DNA of 64,000 bases. Origin: Lomentospora prolificans. Taxonomy: Eukaryota; Ascomycota; Sordariomycetes; Microascales; Microascaceae. The stretch's first letter is position 1, and every line of letters begins with the position of its first letter. Both the position numbers and the translations under genes were made by a program. The stretch is taken from the NCBI GenBank assembly GCA_029532625.1, contig JARFXM010000010.1, positions 992,001-1,056,000 on the forward strand. Reading direction: 5' to 3'. This document shows, one piece after another, positions 43,901 to 56,422 of the stretch. The notes below the pieces were generated by a model. The model did no database searches. It was not told the origin of the DNA and worked only from the letters and a program-made list of their open reading frames with translations.

Positions 43901-46769
43901 GGCTGGGCCGCACCGTGCACCGTTCTGGCGGATTTTTCACTTGGTCGTTCTTGGGAAACCTTTTTCTCCAGTAGGTTGGGCCCGTCCCCACTCCCCCTTC
44001 CTTCCGCGCCCCAAATTCCTCCTTAGCTGGGGAGGATGAGGGGAGGATGACGAAGAGGGGAAGAGGCCCGTTCCCCCCTTTGCTTGGCAATTTAGGACAG
44101 AATTCTCGGCGTAATCTGACCTGCCTGCATGAATTTTGCAGCCAGCGGAGCGGTGGAATGATTTTTATCAAACAAAAATTGCATGTTTTAACCGTTTCCC
44201 CAGTTGTCATGGTTATGCACCGGCGCTGACGAGACGAGAAAATCGATTCACACGACTGATTTCTTGCTTTAAACCGTCTTGGGAGAGGGAGGGTTTGGAA
44301 GACAGAGGCATGGGTCCGACATGACTCCAGCAGAATGGGAGTCTTTCGGCTCCGACTTGGACCTAGTTCTGTTTGTAGCTTGAGCCATCAACAAGCGCAG
44401 CCTCCTCACTCTCTCTCGATCATGACTCGCGGAAGCATACATCTACTTGTCGAGTCAGTCGTTTCCGTCTTTTTGTTTTAACCTGTGTGGATCTAGTGTG
44501 GTTTGGCATGTTCCTTCTCGGACGAGTCCCTGTGAACTCGTCCATAGTTGGGTGGCTAGGCTTGGTCCAACCATTTGGATCATCGCGATCCCTTGGTACC
44601 ACGCCAGGCGGGTTCATTCAAACTCCACCCTTCTGGCTCCGAAAGGGAGGAAAGTCCCCCCAAAGGTGTTGGAAGTTAGAAAGCTACCCCACTTTTCTTC
44701 AGGTCCCTGTACTGGCCCTTTTGAATTGACTATGTACTATGTACTTGGAAGGATACCCTTGCCTCCAGGCTGTGGGCTTTCCGTTAATGGAGAATCCCTA
44801 GGGTTTGGCTCTGGGACGCTAGCATTGCCAGCGCTTGTACCGGATACCCTCCAAGACGAGAACCGAACTCGCGGTACCGTCAACTGCAGTGACCGCCGGG
44901 CCCAAAAGGAGGGAAAAAAAAGAAAAGAAAAAAAAACCATTACTCCTCATGTGGTGCACTGGGTATAGAGAGCAAGCCAGCAATAACAACCGACGAGCCG
45001 CGCAGGCTCTCTCACGACCGGCCGCTCCCTCTCATTCTCGAAAAGAAAGAGGGGGAAACGCTTGAGAACGTCCCAAGAACGACCCGCGAGTGTTGGCAGT
45101 CTGGACCTGCAGCATCGGTACCAGATGAGTATAACAGATACACGTAGGTTGAGTTTCAAGCGAGATGGCTGGAGACAGAGAGCTGACGGTATTGGTGCCC
45201 TCGCAATGTAAACTGCCTGCCGTCATGGTTGGTTGATGCGCTGTACAGTCACAGCGGAACTATTGCACTAGGCACTAGCTACCACCCTTCCCCCCCTCCT
45301 TCACCTGCTCTGATGTGCCTGCCAGCTCTGGTCTCCTCTGCACCATTACCAAATGACGGACGCTGGCCGATCGAAATTGATATCAATCGACGGGCCCCAT
45401 TGTCTGGGACAGCCAGGGAGTACCGAATCCTGAGCCCTGGTGCTGGTACCACTCCGCATACCCAAGCCACGCCAGGCCTACATCCCACGACATCCCTAGT
45501 TCACGCACGCCCATGCCACATGCGTGCAGCGCTGCACCGCATCGACTCCCCGTTTCAAATATTCCTTGCTTCGGCAGCGCTGGGACGCTGATCGAAAAGG
45601 GCAGCTCATATGGAAAGGGAAGCATACAAGAAAAGTGCGCGGTGATTTCGGTAGATGAAAAATACGTTTGCGCCTTCCTCCGCTGGGTGTAGCATTGAGC
45701 CCTTCAATGGTAATAAGTTTACCCTCGTCCTGGTGCGGGTATGTACTCCTTGGCCAGCCAGCCAGGCCTGGCGGTGTACTGCTACTTGGTCCGGTAGCTC
45801 CTCCTAATGTCGATTACCACGCATGCAGACTAGCCCAGAACGGGAGAGAGTGGCCCTCCGAAGTGCCAGCGACGAAATGCAAAATATGCTCGGGCTACTT
45901 TGAGTGCGAAGTTTCCTTGTAGTGATACCTCCACGAGCCTGGAGATTTGGGGCACCTTGTCGAAGGTGCCTTGTAGTAGAGTTTAACATGACCCTCTGAA
46001 ACCCCCCCGTCTCTTGCACGACTAGGAGACTCCTGTTCCTTTCGTCCCGTCCATATATCCCCAGGATATTGAGGTTTACCCTTCATTGAACCTTAACTGC
46101 TCTGGTTCCCCCTCCCGGTCCTCGCCCGGTTTACCCCCTTACCTTTTTTACCCTCTTCGGAGTATTATTCTGTCGCTTTGATGTCGGTTCAAGAATATCA
46201 ACCCTTCATAATATCCTCCTCCCTCCCATCTTCGTCCATATCCTTGTTCCCAGAAAACCGGACAGCACAAACCAGGGTCCTTCTGACCTAGGAGCTGATA
46301 CATCACTTTTCCCCTTTCCACTCCTCTCCTTCCTCGGCCCACTGCTCCCATTTGGGGAAACTACAACCTTCTCTCGAGGAGAACCGAAGCTCACGCCGAC
46401 TGGCAAATCCTCAACCCGCCGTTTCTTTGTCTTTCTTTCCAAGATAGCGGCTTTCCCTGTCAAATTTCCCTGCTCCCTGAAACAGCTTTGCCTCGCCATC
46501 CGCACGTCCGGCACTTCTCGAAATCGAACCACAGGGTCGGGTTTCCGATTTTGGGGGAGGAAATGTTCTTATAATTCCCGCCCACCCACCATTTTCCCGG
46601 AATTTTGCTTCAGAACCCGCCCCTTCAAGCCACCCGGTCACTTCTCAGATTCTCCAACCAGCAACCAACCCACCTACTCCAAAAGCGACAACTGGGGGCG
46701 CGCGAAACCTCCGATCCCCGCCAAGTTGCTTTTCTTTTGTTCTAGGAGCCGTCCGATGTCACGCCAGGT

Positions 46770-48483
46770 ATGGAACAGATGAATATCAATATGCCAGGCG
46801 ACGACGTAATTCCAGGCGTATGTGCCTCTTTGTGCGCAAAATTTCCTTCAAGAAGAGAAAAAAACCGAAAGTACCAAAGTTCGGTGATTTAGAGTATCTC
46901 AAGTGAGGACTCTATGTTAGGATTCGTTCTCGCTTGATCCCCCCCCTTCCCCACCAAAAAACCACTGCTCGTTTTGCTCGCAATTGATACAGAGCTTCGG
47001 GCCTACACCTTTGCGCGCGGCAAGCCGGATGTTGAATGCGCCTCTTTTTTAGGCTATGAGCCCCTGGTGTTAATGCTTCGTTTTCCTCGGTTCTTTGCCT
47101 CATTTTCCGCAGTCATTCGGTATGAGGCGCACGGCGACTAACATGCAACTCGATAAGGACCCTACTCTGGTCGGCTACAATGACAATGATAGCGATGCCG
47201 ACTCCGCCTTCGACGACCCTTCGTGCGTTTTCTCCTTGACTCCAACCCTTTTGCGCCGCCCTGCTCTACGCTCGCAAACCCAACTAATCTAAAAAAGTTA
47301 TAGGAGCGTCATGTCTACAGCTGCCTCGCTGACGGAGAGCATATTGGACTACCGGAACATCCATGGCCGCACATATCAGCGGTCACCCTCTACAGCGTAC
47401 TGGTGAGTCTTTTGTGAATCGAAACGCTGCCCTATCGCTTGCGATGTAGGTTTTTGCGTCGAGGCGCTCACAATTGAATAGGGGACCAAATGATCGGCAG
47501 CAAATGGAAGGTCTAGATTTGACGTGAGTATTGTTCGTTATTGCGCTAGTTTGCGCTCACTAAGTGCTAACGAGTCGTTTTCAGCCATCACTGGATGACG
47601 CTATTATTCGATGACAAGCTGTTCCTGTCGCCCATAGGTGACAACCCGCAGAGGATTCTCGACATTGGAACTGGAACAGGAATATGGGCGATGTAGGCTA
47701 GAAACCTCGTCATCTTGGCTTACTTGGCCACGCTAACATGGCTCCAGCGATGTCGCTGATATGATGCCCTCCGCCGAAGTTATTGGCACCGATATTTCCC
47801 CAATTCAACCCACATGGATCCCACCCAATTGTAGGTTTCTCATCGACGACGCTCAGCTCAATTGGGGCTGGAAGCCCGACTACTTCGACTTCATTCACCT
47901 CCGTCACCTCATCGGCTGCATTGACAACTGGTCTCGCCTCTACGGCCAGGCCTTTTCGCGCCTCAAGCCCGGCGGCTACTTCGAACACTGCGAGTTCGAC
48001 ATCAAGACGCGCTCAGACACCGACCTCGTTGGTCCCGACCACGTCTTCACCAAGTGGTATCAGGTCCTCGTTGAAGCTAGCGACAAGGCTGGCCGTAGTT
48101 TCAAGTTTCCGCCAGCTGAGGGAAACATGAAGGACATCATGGAGCAGGCGGGGTTCGTCGACGTTGTGCACCGCAGCTGGAAGGTACCCATTGGTGCGTG
48201 GCCCAAGGACAGGAAGATGAAGCAGCTTGGGCTCTTTACGTTTGAATTCATCGACGGGTCGCTCGAAGGCTTCGCGCTATACTTGCTCAAGGAGGTCATG
48301 GGGTGGGAGTTTGAGGATATCGAGGCTCTTGTGATTGCCATGCGCAAGGCGATCCGGCGTAATAAGCTTATGCCTTACTTTGTATTGTGAGTTTTCCTTT
48401 CGCGACCGCCCGTTGGAGGGGCCTTCGACCCTAGACTAACCTCCTTTGCTAGACATACTTTTTATGGTAGGAAACCGGTTTAA
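46770..48483 (+). CDS. LaeA-like SAM-dependent methyltransferase
   Basis: Seven exons join in frame into 358 residues: 46770-46817, 47113-47222, 47304-47402, 47482-47523, 47585-47692, 47748-48386 and 48453-48483. Residues 54-90 carry the family's N-terminal pattern SILDYRNIHGRTYQ followed by GLDLTHHWMTLLFDDKL. Motif I, ILDIGTGTGIWAIDVAD, lies at about 122-138. The acidic motif II is GTDISPIQPTWIPPNC, and the post-motif stretch is LKPGGYFEHCEFD. The last 31-bp exon supplies HTFYGRKPV, matching the usual YGRKP ending, which confirms the final splice. The fold is a class I Rossmann methyltransferase. The substrate is unknown. LaeA relatives act in regulation, others on metabolites. No biosynthetic genes lie nearby. 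The first exon is the weakest call, since its intron is 295 bp; translation could instead start at the ATG at 47122. Confidence 0.85.
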
Positions 48484-50606
48484 TAGACGACTTCGAAATC
48501 GAGAAGCCTGGTATCGAGGGATCATAGTTTCGGGCGATAGGACAGAGTCGCCAACGGACACCTCTCTCTTCTCAGGACCGAGCGCTATATATACGTTTTT
48601 TTTTCTTTTTCCTTTCGGATCGCCTCCCTCTCGGCACGGTCATCCGACGACAGTTCGACGTCTGCATTAAGGCTTAGGCGCTGGGGGAGCTTGGGGGGCT
48701 ACTTTTACGAGGATTTTTCTCTTATCATATTTTCGGCACTCGCAACGCATTTGGCCTCGGCATCCAGTTCAACCCAAAGGAGGTTATAATACAAAAGTTC
48801 AGTCCAGTGGAGAGCGAACCTAGAGCGGCAACATGTTTGGGTTATAAAGAAACGGAGACGGAGGCAGAGGTTGGTACGGAGACGATACCTTTATATATAT
48901 ATATATATATATATATAATCTTCACGACGAGATGATGCATGGTTTAGTTTTCTAGATGTTATTGCCAAAGCTTTTTTTTTTCTTTTTGCATCGCATATAT
49001 ATATATATATTAGACGTGATAAGGAGGCTGGCTACCTGGGAATTCTTTTTGTTCTCGGTTCATCTTGCATTTTCTCGAGCAATTTTTCAGATACAGCTTT
49101 TCGAACGTAGTTTTTCTCATCCAAAGTAACATGAGCACTCTGGATCAGTAAAAGCACGGTGGACTCAACCTTGAATTCGCCGGACCCAGAGGCAGACCCA
49201 TCGCCACATAATAATAAAGAAGCTTTTTCCGTACCCGACTCCATCTACCGCCTGGCGTTCGCTTCCGAGAACTCTATTCTGGCTCTCCTCATCGTGTCTG
49301 ACTAGCCGAGCCAGGTAATTCCATTAACCATATCCAGAGTCCCGGTTCCGTTGCCACCGGGGGGGGGGCCCCCCTTCTACCTCGGCGTGTTTTCCGCAGC
49401 TATGACGATGGCCGAACACGGCGGAAGCGGAACCCGCCCGGTTTTTGTAGCAAAAAGCTGGGTGTACGTGGGGGCGAAAATGGATAGAGACCTCGTTCTC
49501 TCGCTAGCGACGGCGCGACTAGCCGGCCATCTTTAACCCGGGAACAAGGCGTGCATTCTCGGCCTGGCCTTTCGACAGACCTATTCGTAGCCGCGGGTTC
49601 CTTGGCGCACCAAACAAACTTTTAATTAAAAAAAAAAAAAAAGGAAAAAGAAGAAAAAAAAAACCCGCCGCCTGGCCGGTATACTCGCGAGAAACATCCG
49701 CCTGACGTCGTCGGAGCCAGACGGCAACTAAAACGCTCGCAAGGAAAGAAAAGGGATACGAAAGGAGAGAGCCCACGGCCGCGCCCCTCACGTGCGCGAG
49801 CAAACAGATTCGTGCGTTGGTTGAAAACCGGGCATGATGACCAAGTGATATTGTGATATTCGTCCACACACACACATGGTGTGGGTTTGGTGTGGGCTGG
49901 CTGAAGGGGCTGCGCGCCAGCGGTGGCATCGGCTTTGGAGAATCTCTTGCCGCTGTAAACCTACCTACCTGCTAGGGCGAAGGGAAAACAAACTGCCCGA
50001 TGCCGCCCCTCCGTGACGTTGTTCAACCCCTCCCTTCCTTCTGGGCCGGGTATTCTAGATGCCAAAACGAGAGACTACCGATATAGCCGACCCAGGAAAC
50101 TGGCCGAAGCCAACATACATATCACCTGTTTAGCGGAATTAAACGCCCTTGCCCCCCTTGATTCCCAGAGCTTGACTCGACGATACGCGCATGTAGACCT
50201 GGAAACGGCAGAGTCACGCTTCGGAAAGGTGTTATATTTTGTAGCTGGTATTCATACGTCTATGTATACCCACTGTCGTGAGGCAGGTTAAGCTCGCCGC
50301 CTGCCTTACCATTTATCTTCTGAAACCAATGCGTTATCATGGATAGAACTTGTTGTTCTGACACATTTTGGGCCATACCAATTCCTGGCTCTCTAACCGG
50401 CTCCCCCCCAAAACGCCTTTCAATGCCTTCCAAATGGGTAATGAACAAAAGAAATTAAGGTTAAATAAAAAAAGATAGTACAAGAATCCATCTAGGGTGA
50501 ATAATGTACAGACGAATTCGTAAAAGAAAAGAAAAGAAGAAAAGAAAGGTAAAACAAAAGGATATGAAAGAAGAATGTAGGATTCGCAAAACCCGCTAGC
50601 TCAAAA
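48484..50606. other. Convergent spacer with AT dinucleotide runs
   Basis: This stretch lies between the 3' ends of the methyltransferase (plus) and the membrane protein (minus). Two (AT)n runs lie at 48892-48917 and 48995-49010, about 80 bp apart. Purine- and A-rich blocks occur at 49628-49663 and 50465-50560, the latter just past the stop of the minus-strand gene. No supportable gene is seen. Confidence 0.6.
48892..48917. repeat. (TA)n microsatellite
   Basis: An uninterrupted TA repeat of about 13 units. It is followed 80 bp later by a second run of about 8 units at 48995-49010. It lies about 400 bp downstream of the methyltransferase stop codon and is probably in or just beyond its 3' end. 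Confidence 0.9.
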
Positions 50607-52283
50607 TTAGAGAGCTAGGTTGATTCTCCAACTCCTCTTGACAGCTGCCATATCGACGTTGGAGTGCTCTTCGAGGTACAGCCTCGAATTCGCCTCTTCG
50701 GCTGCCAGGCGCGCGAGCTCGCGTGTCGCTTTGTCGGTGAGTGTGAAGCCCGTTTCCCAGAGGTAGTTTTCAGGCGAGGCGCAAGCCGCCTGCCAGTTGT
50801 CAGTTCCACGATCGCTGAAGATGCGCTGCTTGGATTCGAGGTCGCCTTCGGAGCAGGGACGCCAGACCTCGTCGAAGCGTAGAGGATCACTGGGGGGTCG
50901 GCTGCCGCGGCCGGTTTCATCCGTAATATCGGCGTTGCGAAGTTGGCGCTCGACCATAGCCTCGAGGACAAAGTAGGGGGCGTCGTAGTGCAAGGCCTTG
51001 CGGCGAGGGAACGGTGCCAAGAGGGGCTCGGCATCAGCGACCCGCTCCTCGTTCTGGGGTTTCTTGCTACCCTCCGATTGCACCCCATTGGGCAGCGCAT
51101 CACGTTTTCGAGCTTCGGCTCGATCGGACTCCATGATCACAGTCTCGTTGGTTTCGGGATTGGGAAGCTTTTCCCACTCGACAATGTGAGACTCGACGGC
51201 CTCGTTCCATCGATTCGTCAGGTAGGCGGCGTTGGTCATCTGGACTGCACGAGTGTGAGGAGGGGGAGGATGAGGCCTCATCGACTCCCAGCCGGGGGTA
51301 ATGGAGACATCGACGACGCGGGGAATGATGACACGGAAAGTTTCGCGCTCGCCGCGGACGTCTCTGAGCTGGTTGTCCTTGAGCTTTTCAATGACCTCGG
51401 GTTCAACGTAACCCCAGAAATCGGAAAAGGCGATGGAGGAGTCGACAAGTGAGTTCCTGTAGAGGACCTCAATCTGCTGGAACATTCTCAAGACCATAAA
51501 ATCAATGACGCCTTCGGCAACCTCGCGAGGCAAGGCTGACAGCAGCCAGGCGTCCCAGAATCCAAAGTTGAAGACCCAAACGGTTTCCTTGGGCGCGTTC
51601 TTCGGGGGTGGAGTCTCGAGGAATTTGGTTACCTGGGCATCGAGGTCGTCGTAGGTGGGAGCAGGGTACTGCTGGGCGAGGTAAGTGTAGTTGAGGCCGG
51701 GTGCCTTCTCGTCGAATTCTTGGGCGAGAAGATTCTCGAGCGTGTCTTTGTAAGCCGAGTTCGAAAGAAGAACGGGATCCGGCCTGCTTCCTTCGATGGA
51801 GGGCACAAGAGAATGGTGCGTAGAGCATCGTAGCTGAAGAGCTGCGAGTTAGTACCCGAGTCATATATCCCAATATAAGACCAGTCGCTTCGCTCTTCTC
51901 GCCCAACTTACCTCATCGCAAAGGTACTCAGTCCAGCTCTTCCTTGTGTTGCTCCCGCCGTTCTCGCGGCCCATGGCCAAGTCGGGAGCTCCAAACACGA
52001 CAATTCTCAGTCCGCCACCCCGTACCTCAGTTTCGGCATTGTCGGTGCCGTGCCACCTCAGGAGGGGACCAGCAGCGTCGCCGAGAGCAACACTTGATAA
52101 CCTCTCTGGCAGGGTGAACATGGCGATGATGTTGATTAATAAAACGAGACCAATGATGAGCTTTAGCCTGCCGCGATATACGCGAGCAGACATGAAGCCG
52201 ACGACGCTCCTCATCTTGCCTTTCCACCGCTTTACTGCAGTGGTATTCGGTAGTGGTAGATAGCTGTCGTGTTTCAACCCCAT
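50607..52283 (-). CDS. Type II membrane protein, possibly SGNH-fold-like, function unknown
   Basis: Two exons on the minus strand, 51912-52283 and 50607-51833, give 532 residues. The start is the first in-frame ATG (MGLKHDSYLPL). The 78-bp intron has a GTAAGT donor and a TACTAAC branch site 14 bases before the CAG acceptor. The join reads CDE-LRCSTHHSL. One hydrophobic helix near 39-58 (LKLIIGLVLLINIIAMFTL) follows a basic N-terminus, predicting a signal anchor with the large C-terminal part in the lumen or outside. After it comes LRIVVFGAPDLA (92-103), which sits where SGNH hydrolases have the GDS block. Later comes FNFGFWDAWLLSALP, and then the C-terminal NYLWETGFTLTDKATRELA, which resembles the region of the catalytic Asp-His block. 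The expected Ser, Asp and His are not evident at these places. Family membership is inference, but the gene itself is well supported. Confidence 0.8.
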
Positions 52284-55200
52284 ATTAGAGACCACCCTGA
52301 ATAGAAGGTAAAAACAAGAAGGGACGCGTTTCTGGATTCTCCTCTTCAGAATGTAGGCCTCCTACACTCAAGGGACGAATATATGTCAGATGGGTGCGCG
52401 GGCAAGGCAAGTCCAAGAATATCGATAAAGCCCCCTCCTAAAGGAGAAAAGCCAAACCGGCCTGGGGGATTGCTGAGGACGAATGGTGCCAAGGCGATGT
52501 GCCCAATAGTCTGGCAGAGAAAGGGAGCGCCGAGACGTGGCGCCGATGTTTGAAATAAAGCTTCCTTGCTTATTGGGAATGTGAACTCGGGGATTGCTTC
52601 TTTCGGGCAAGACACAGACGTGGGAATGATACGGAAGGTCGTCGCGTGAGAAAAGCCCTGCCAAAAAAAACGACACTAGAATCGAAGGCAGGGCGATGTG
52701 ATGCGAGAATGGGCAAGAACTCTCAATTGATCAAAAGAAGAGGATTGACCCAGAAATAGGAAAAGAACAAAAGCCCAAACTGGTTTTCTTCTCAAGGAAC
52801 CCGTTCCGAAGGCTATGCTGTGTGGATGAGACTCACCTTGTTGGGCGGGATCAATCAAATGGACGGCGATCCGCTCGCTAACGGGCAGGGGAAGAAGCGC
52901 CGGGAAGGGGCGATTTGCCGATGGGCAGTTAGAGCCAGGCAATGGATAGAAACACAAAAACGGAAGCCACAAAAACAAGTCCCAGACATGGACGGCAGCA
53001 GGATGGATGGGTTGGAGGAAGGAGCAAGGCCCGACCCTTTTCTTTTTTCTTTTTCCTTATTTTTTCTTCCTCTCGTCTTTGCGGGATCGAGAACCAACTT
53101 GCCCTGTACACACACACGTACACCCCCGAGTGTTCTTCTCCTGACTATCCACGCCGCTAAACAGCAATCGCCGTCCCATCAATGTCAAGCCAATTGATGT
53201 CAGGGGGCTCACTAGTAACATAACACAGCTGGCCCTTGTCCATCCATTGAACCCAGTAGCGCTGGCGATCTGGAACTTGTACAGTGGATACCTGTGGGTC
53301 ATTGAGGCTCGTACATCTGAGAGCCATATAAATGAATCGAGATTAAATGTATTACTTTGTATCCGAAGCTTCGGCCCGGTCGATATTCCTGCCCCTAAAC
53401 ACCTTGAGGCTTCCTTCTTTGCGCTGACCCTCTATTACCTCTTACCCCAGTGTCCATTGCCTGGCGCTGTGTTAGTGTACCTATACGTTGGCTGAAGATG
53501 ACGATGATTCATGGCTTCAGATCCGCATCCCTGCAACCGCCAGACCCAATGTCTTGATGGATGAGCCAGCTGGGAGAGCCCTTCTTTGTGGGAGAGTTAT
53601 AGCTACTCTCGTCGACGACGAAAAAAAAGTAGAAGCGCCTCTTCCCGAAAGAGAGAGATTGGTCTGCAATAATTAGGAAGCCATCGAGCTGGCGGGGAAT
53701 CCTACATATTTCGATACCCACCGACATAGCACTTCCAACATCGTCGTAATACTCACACATGGCCAATATGGGCAGAGGCAACGTCAGCTTCTCCATTGCT
53801 GGCCGTTCGGCCCTCTCCACTTAAGGTCTCTCTCTAATTACTCTTTGAACCAACCTTGACAACAGAGACACCCTAGCTGGCTAGTGGGGTTGCAGACTTC
53901 GAAATGGCCTCGGCCCTTGATACTGTGTGAGTGAAGTAACCACCAACCTGGTATTACGATAAGGATTCATTGTACCACGGGCAGCTTGGCAAGTTACACT
54001 CGTGCGCACTTGCGTTTGACAATCAATCGAGGAAATGAAGGTTGTAGGCAGTCCTTTCACGATTCAGTATTATTGCACGCTGGCCTACCCACATTCTCCC
54101 CCTTCCCACTCCTCCTCCTCTGGCATTTGGGTGGCTTGAATGCCAGGCGGTGATGAAGCTGGCAGCTCCACCACTCAGCCAGGCAAGGTGATCTTTTATA
54201 GCTGGCGGACCAATCACTTGCCGTCTACGGTCGGGGCTTGGTGCTAAGATCGCCAAATGCCCGCCTTGCTCAATTCCCGGACCGGGGGAACGGCAACGGC
54301 GAAGCTTTGAGCACATTCGATATTTCCTTTTGCGTCGCGCTTGGTGAAACTGCCACGCAATCCCATTGTCCGATCATGCCCCAGAATGCCCGTCGCCATT
54401 TTCTGTGCCCCACTCGCTTCCGTTTGACAATGCCTGGCAGGGATCGGACTGACATTTTTGAAAATCGTTCCCTCTGCTTGATTCTGGATAGTGGGAGCTT
54501 ATCACAATCTTTCTCCTGTTGCTTTCCTACGGTTGTTTTACGAAAAAGACGCCATGCGAGGAACGGCAGTGGCTAACATGCCGATAGTTCCGATAATTCG
54601 GGGCTGGAGAACCCTTTACCTTGTTCCTTTTTTAGTTCCTTAGTATTATAATACATCAACCTCAATGTCACTATTTGACAATCTTGCTCCGCATTGGTGG
54701 GACTGCAAAGCTCGGGAGTGGCGGGAGGGAGGCTCACTGGTACAAGTATCCCTTGAGTGGCGATCTTTACTAAATCTCGTCATACCCTATTTCCTAACTT
54801 GCCAAGGAGGCGGCCGAACCGGCTTTGAAACGGAGCCCTGTCTCCGATGTGGTTTCGACTAGTATGCTTGCGTAATCTTGTTTTGGTTCGAGCTCAACTC
54901 ATCCAAGCTATCCCTGGTGTCGCCTTCGGGGTGGAGCACACTCAGGTATACTACCAGTAGACAATATTGGTATGGTACATCCACAAATGCAAGCCAGCAA
55001 CCTTTCCCAGACACTTGCGGATTAAATGACAGTTCCATCGGATCTCGTGGGTTGTCAACTGAACAGCGGCAAGACCATGCTCGTCAAGCGAGTATTATTA
55101 TGCTTCGTCAGATCTAACCACTGCCATCTCAAGGACCGGGTTTCGAGTTTGTCGTGTAATTAATTTCTTTTTCTTTTCCGGATTAGGGCTGGTCACTCTA

Positions 55201-56422
55201 CCATCTAGTCGGTTGCGGGTCTCCTCGTCGAACCGACTCACTGAGTGAGGCGCTTCACGCGAATGTGCCACGACAAACCTCCCTATGAGCAAGCGAGGAC
55301 GACATTTCAACCAAAGCCGCCAATGCGGGTTTTTTTTTTTTTTCTTTTTTCCTTCTTTCTTTTTTATTTTTATTTTTATTTTATTTTTTCAGATCCCTCG
55401 CTCTTTGAGACCTTGATCCGCGGGGCGGGCCAGAGGGTCGAGACAATGTCTAATAATCAAATCCCCCGAATCCCACCTCTAAAATCGTGACGTCAGGGGC
55501 TCAAAGCCAGCGTGGTATCGAGGTACTTGTCGTCTCCAAGAAGGGAAAGAAGTCGCCAGGCACCTCTGAACCGGGTACCAAACCCATGATAAGCAACAGA
55601 AAATGCTCTCCGTATTCTCATCAATTCCCTCTCAATTCTCAATGCGCAAACACGTCCCGTCAGCTTTCCATCGATTGACGGCTTGTCATGTTCTTCCCGA
55701 AACTGGGCCTCACCGGCGAGAGTCCAGAAGAGCGGGCCGCTCGAGCGACGCAGAGCAGTTTCCCCTTCGCCTCGTATACACGCAGTTCTTTTTAGTATTA
55801 TTATTATTATTAATTTTTTTTTTTGGTGGCAGCCGCCTGGGGATTTCCGGTCCTCAACGTAGAAAAGTAGGAACGGACCATTCCTGGACTGCTCGTGTCC
55901 GACGGTGTAGCCATCGATACTCTGCGGTACTCTGCGATACTCTGCGAGTACTTACCGTAGATGGTCTTAAATAGGGCTTTTCCGGGCGCGCTGGAGAAGG
56001 GGCCCTTTGATGGTAGGACAGAGTCGCAACTCCCCATGGCACACCAAGGAAGGAGAAGGAGGCTCTGGTTTTGGAGCACTCGAGGGCCAAAGGAGGGTCG
56101 TCGTTCCTCGTGTTCGAACCGACCGATGAATCAGACCCTCCGTTTTTAAGGTGCTTGCTAATAAACATTAGTTTAGGTCGTTTCTAGGGATGGCACTATC
56201 TGGCGTTCGGCTCCTGGAACTTGAGGATGGAACCGTTTTGTTTTAATAAATCATGCCAAGCAACTAAAATCAATATACAGCACAAACAGAAATGATCTTC
56301 GAGGCCAGCCGGGAGCCAAGATCAAAGGAGCCGCCGCTAGTAGAGAGGCGCCATAAACTTAGAATCTCCACAGAGGAGAGGAGGCCAGCAGCCCTGGGAC
56401 TTCCCCAGGTTTCGACACCCCC
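52284..56422. other. Gene-free spacer of 4.1 kb
   Basis: Contains the promoter of the minus-strand membrane protein gene on the left and the 3' flank of the CFEM gene on the right. Short frames (52820-53197 plus, 53509-53820 minus, 55603-55974 plus) have no recognisable features. Simple features are a T14 tract at 55330-55343 within a T-rich block reaching 55390, an ATT-rich run at 55795-55823, and a threefold 10-bp repeat at 55921-55951. No mobile element is seen. Confidence 0.6.
55921..55951. repeat. Threefold 10-bp tandem repeat
   Basis: Three consecutive units, TCTGCGGTAC, TCTGCGATAC and TCTGCGAGTAC, differ at one or two bases. The preceding ten bases end in the same GATAC. Short simple array in non-coding DNA. 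Confidence 0.8.

Larger units (their letters stand above)
39193..46769. other. 7.6 kb gene-free stretch
   Basis: No open frame here carries a recognisable domain or codon pattern. The longest (43215-43739 plus, 44447-44968 plus, 39475-40032 minus) have irregular composition. Features seen are a 36-bp near-perfect palindrome at 40543-40578, a 9-bp inverted repeat at 40961-40991, and a 13-bp direct repeat of GACCAAGCCGTCC near 43180-43204. The last 700 bases before 46769 are pyrimidine-rich and probably form the methyltransferase leader. I saw no transposase, integrase or long terminal repeat. Confidence 0.6.

Noticed and set aside
46770..48483. Secondary-metabolite cluster around the methyltransferase
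   Set aside because: No synthase, P450, transporter or pathway regulator lies within the window on either side.
56095..56125. TTCGAAC-containing sequence as a tRNA T-arm
   Set aside because: The flanking bases do not form the T-stem and no acceptor or anticodon arm can be folded around it.
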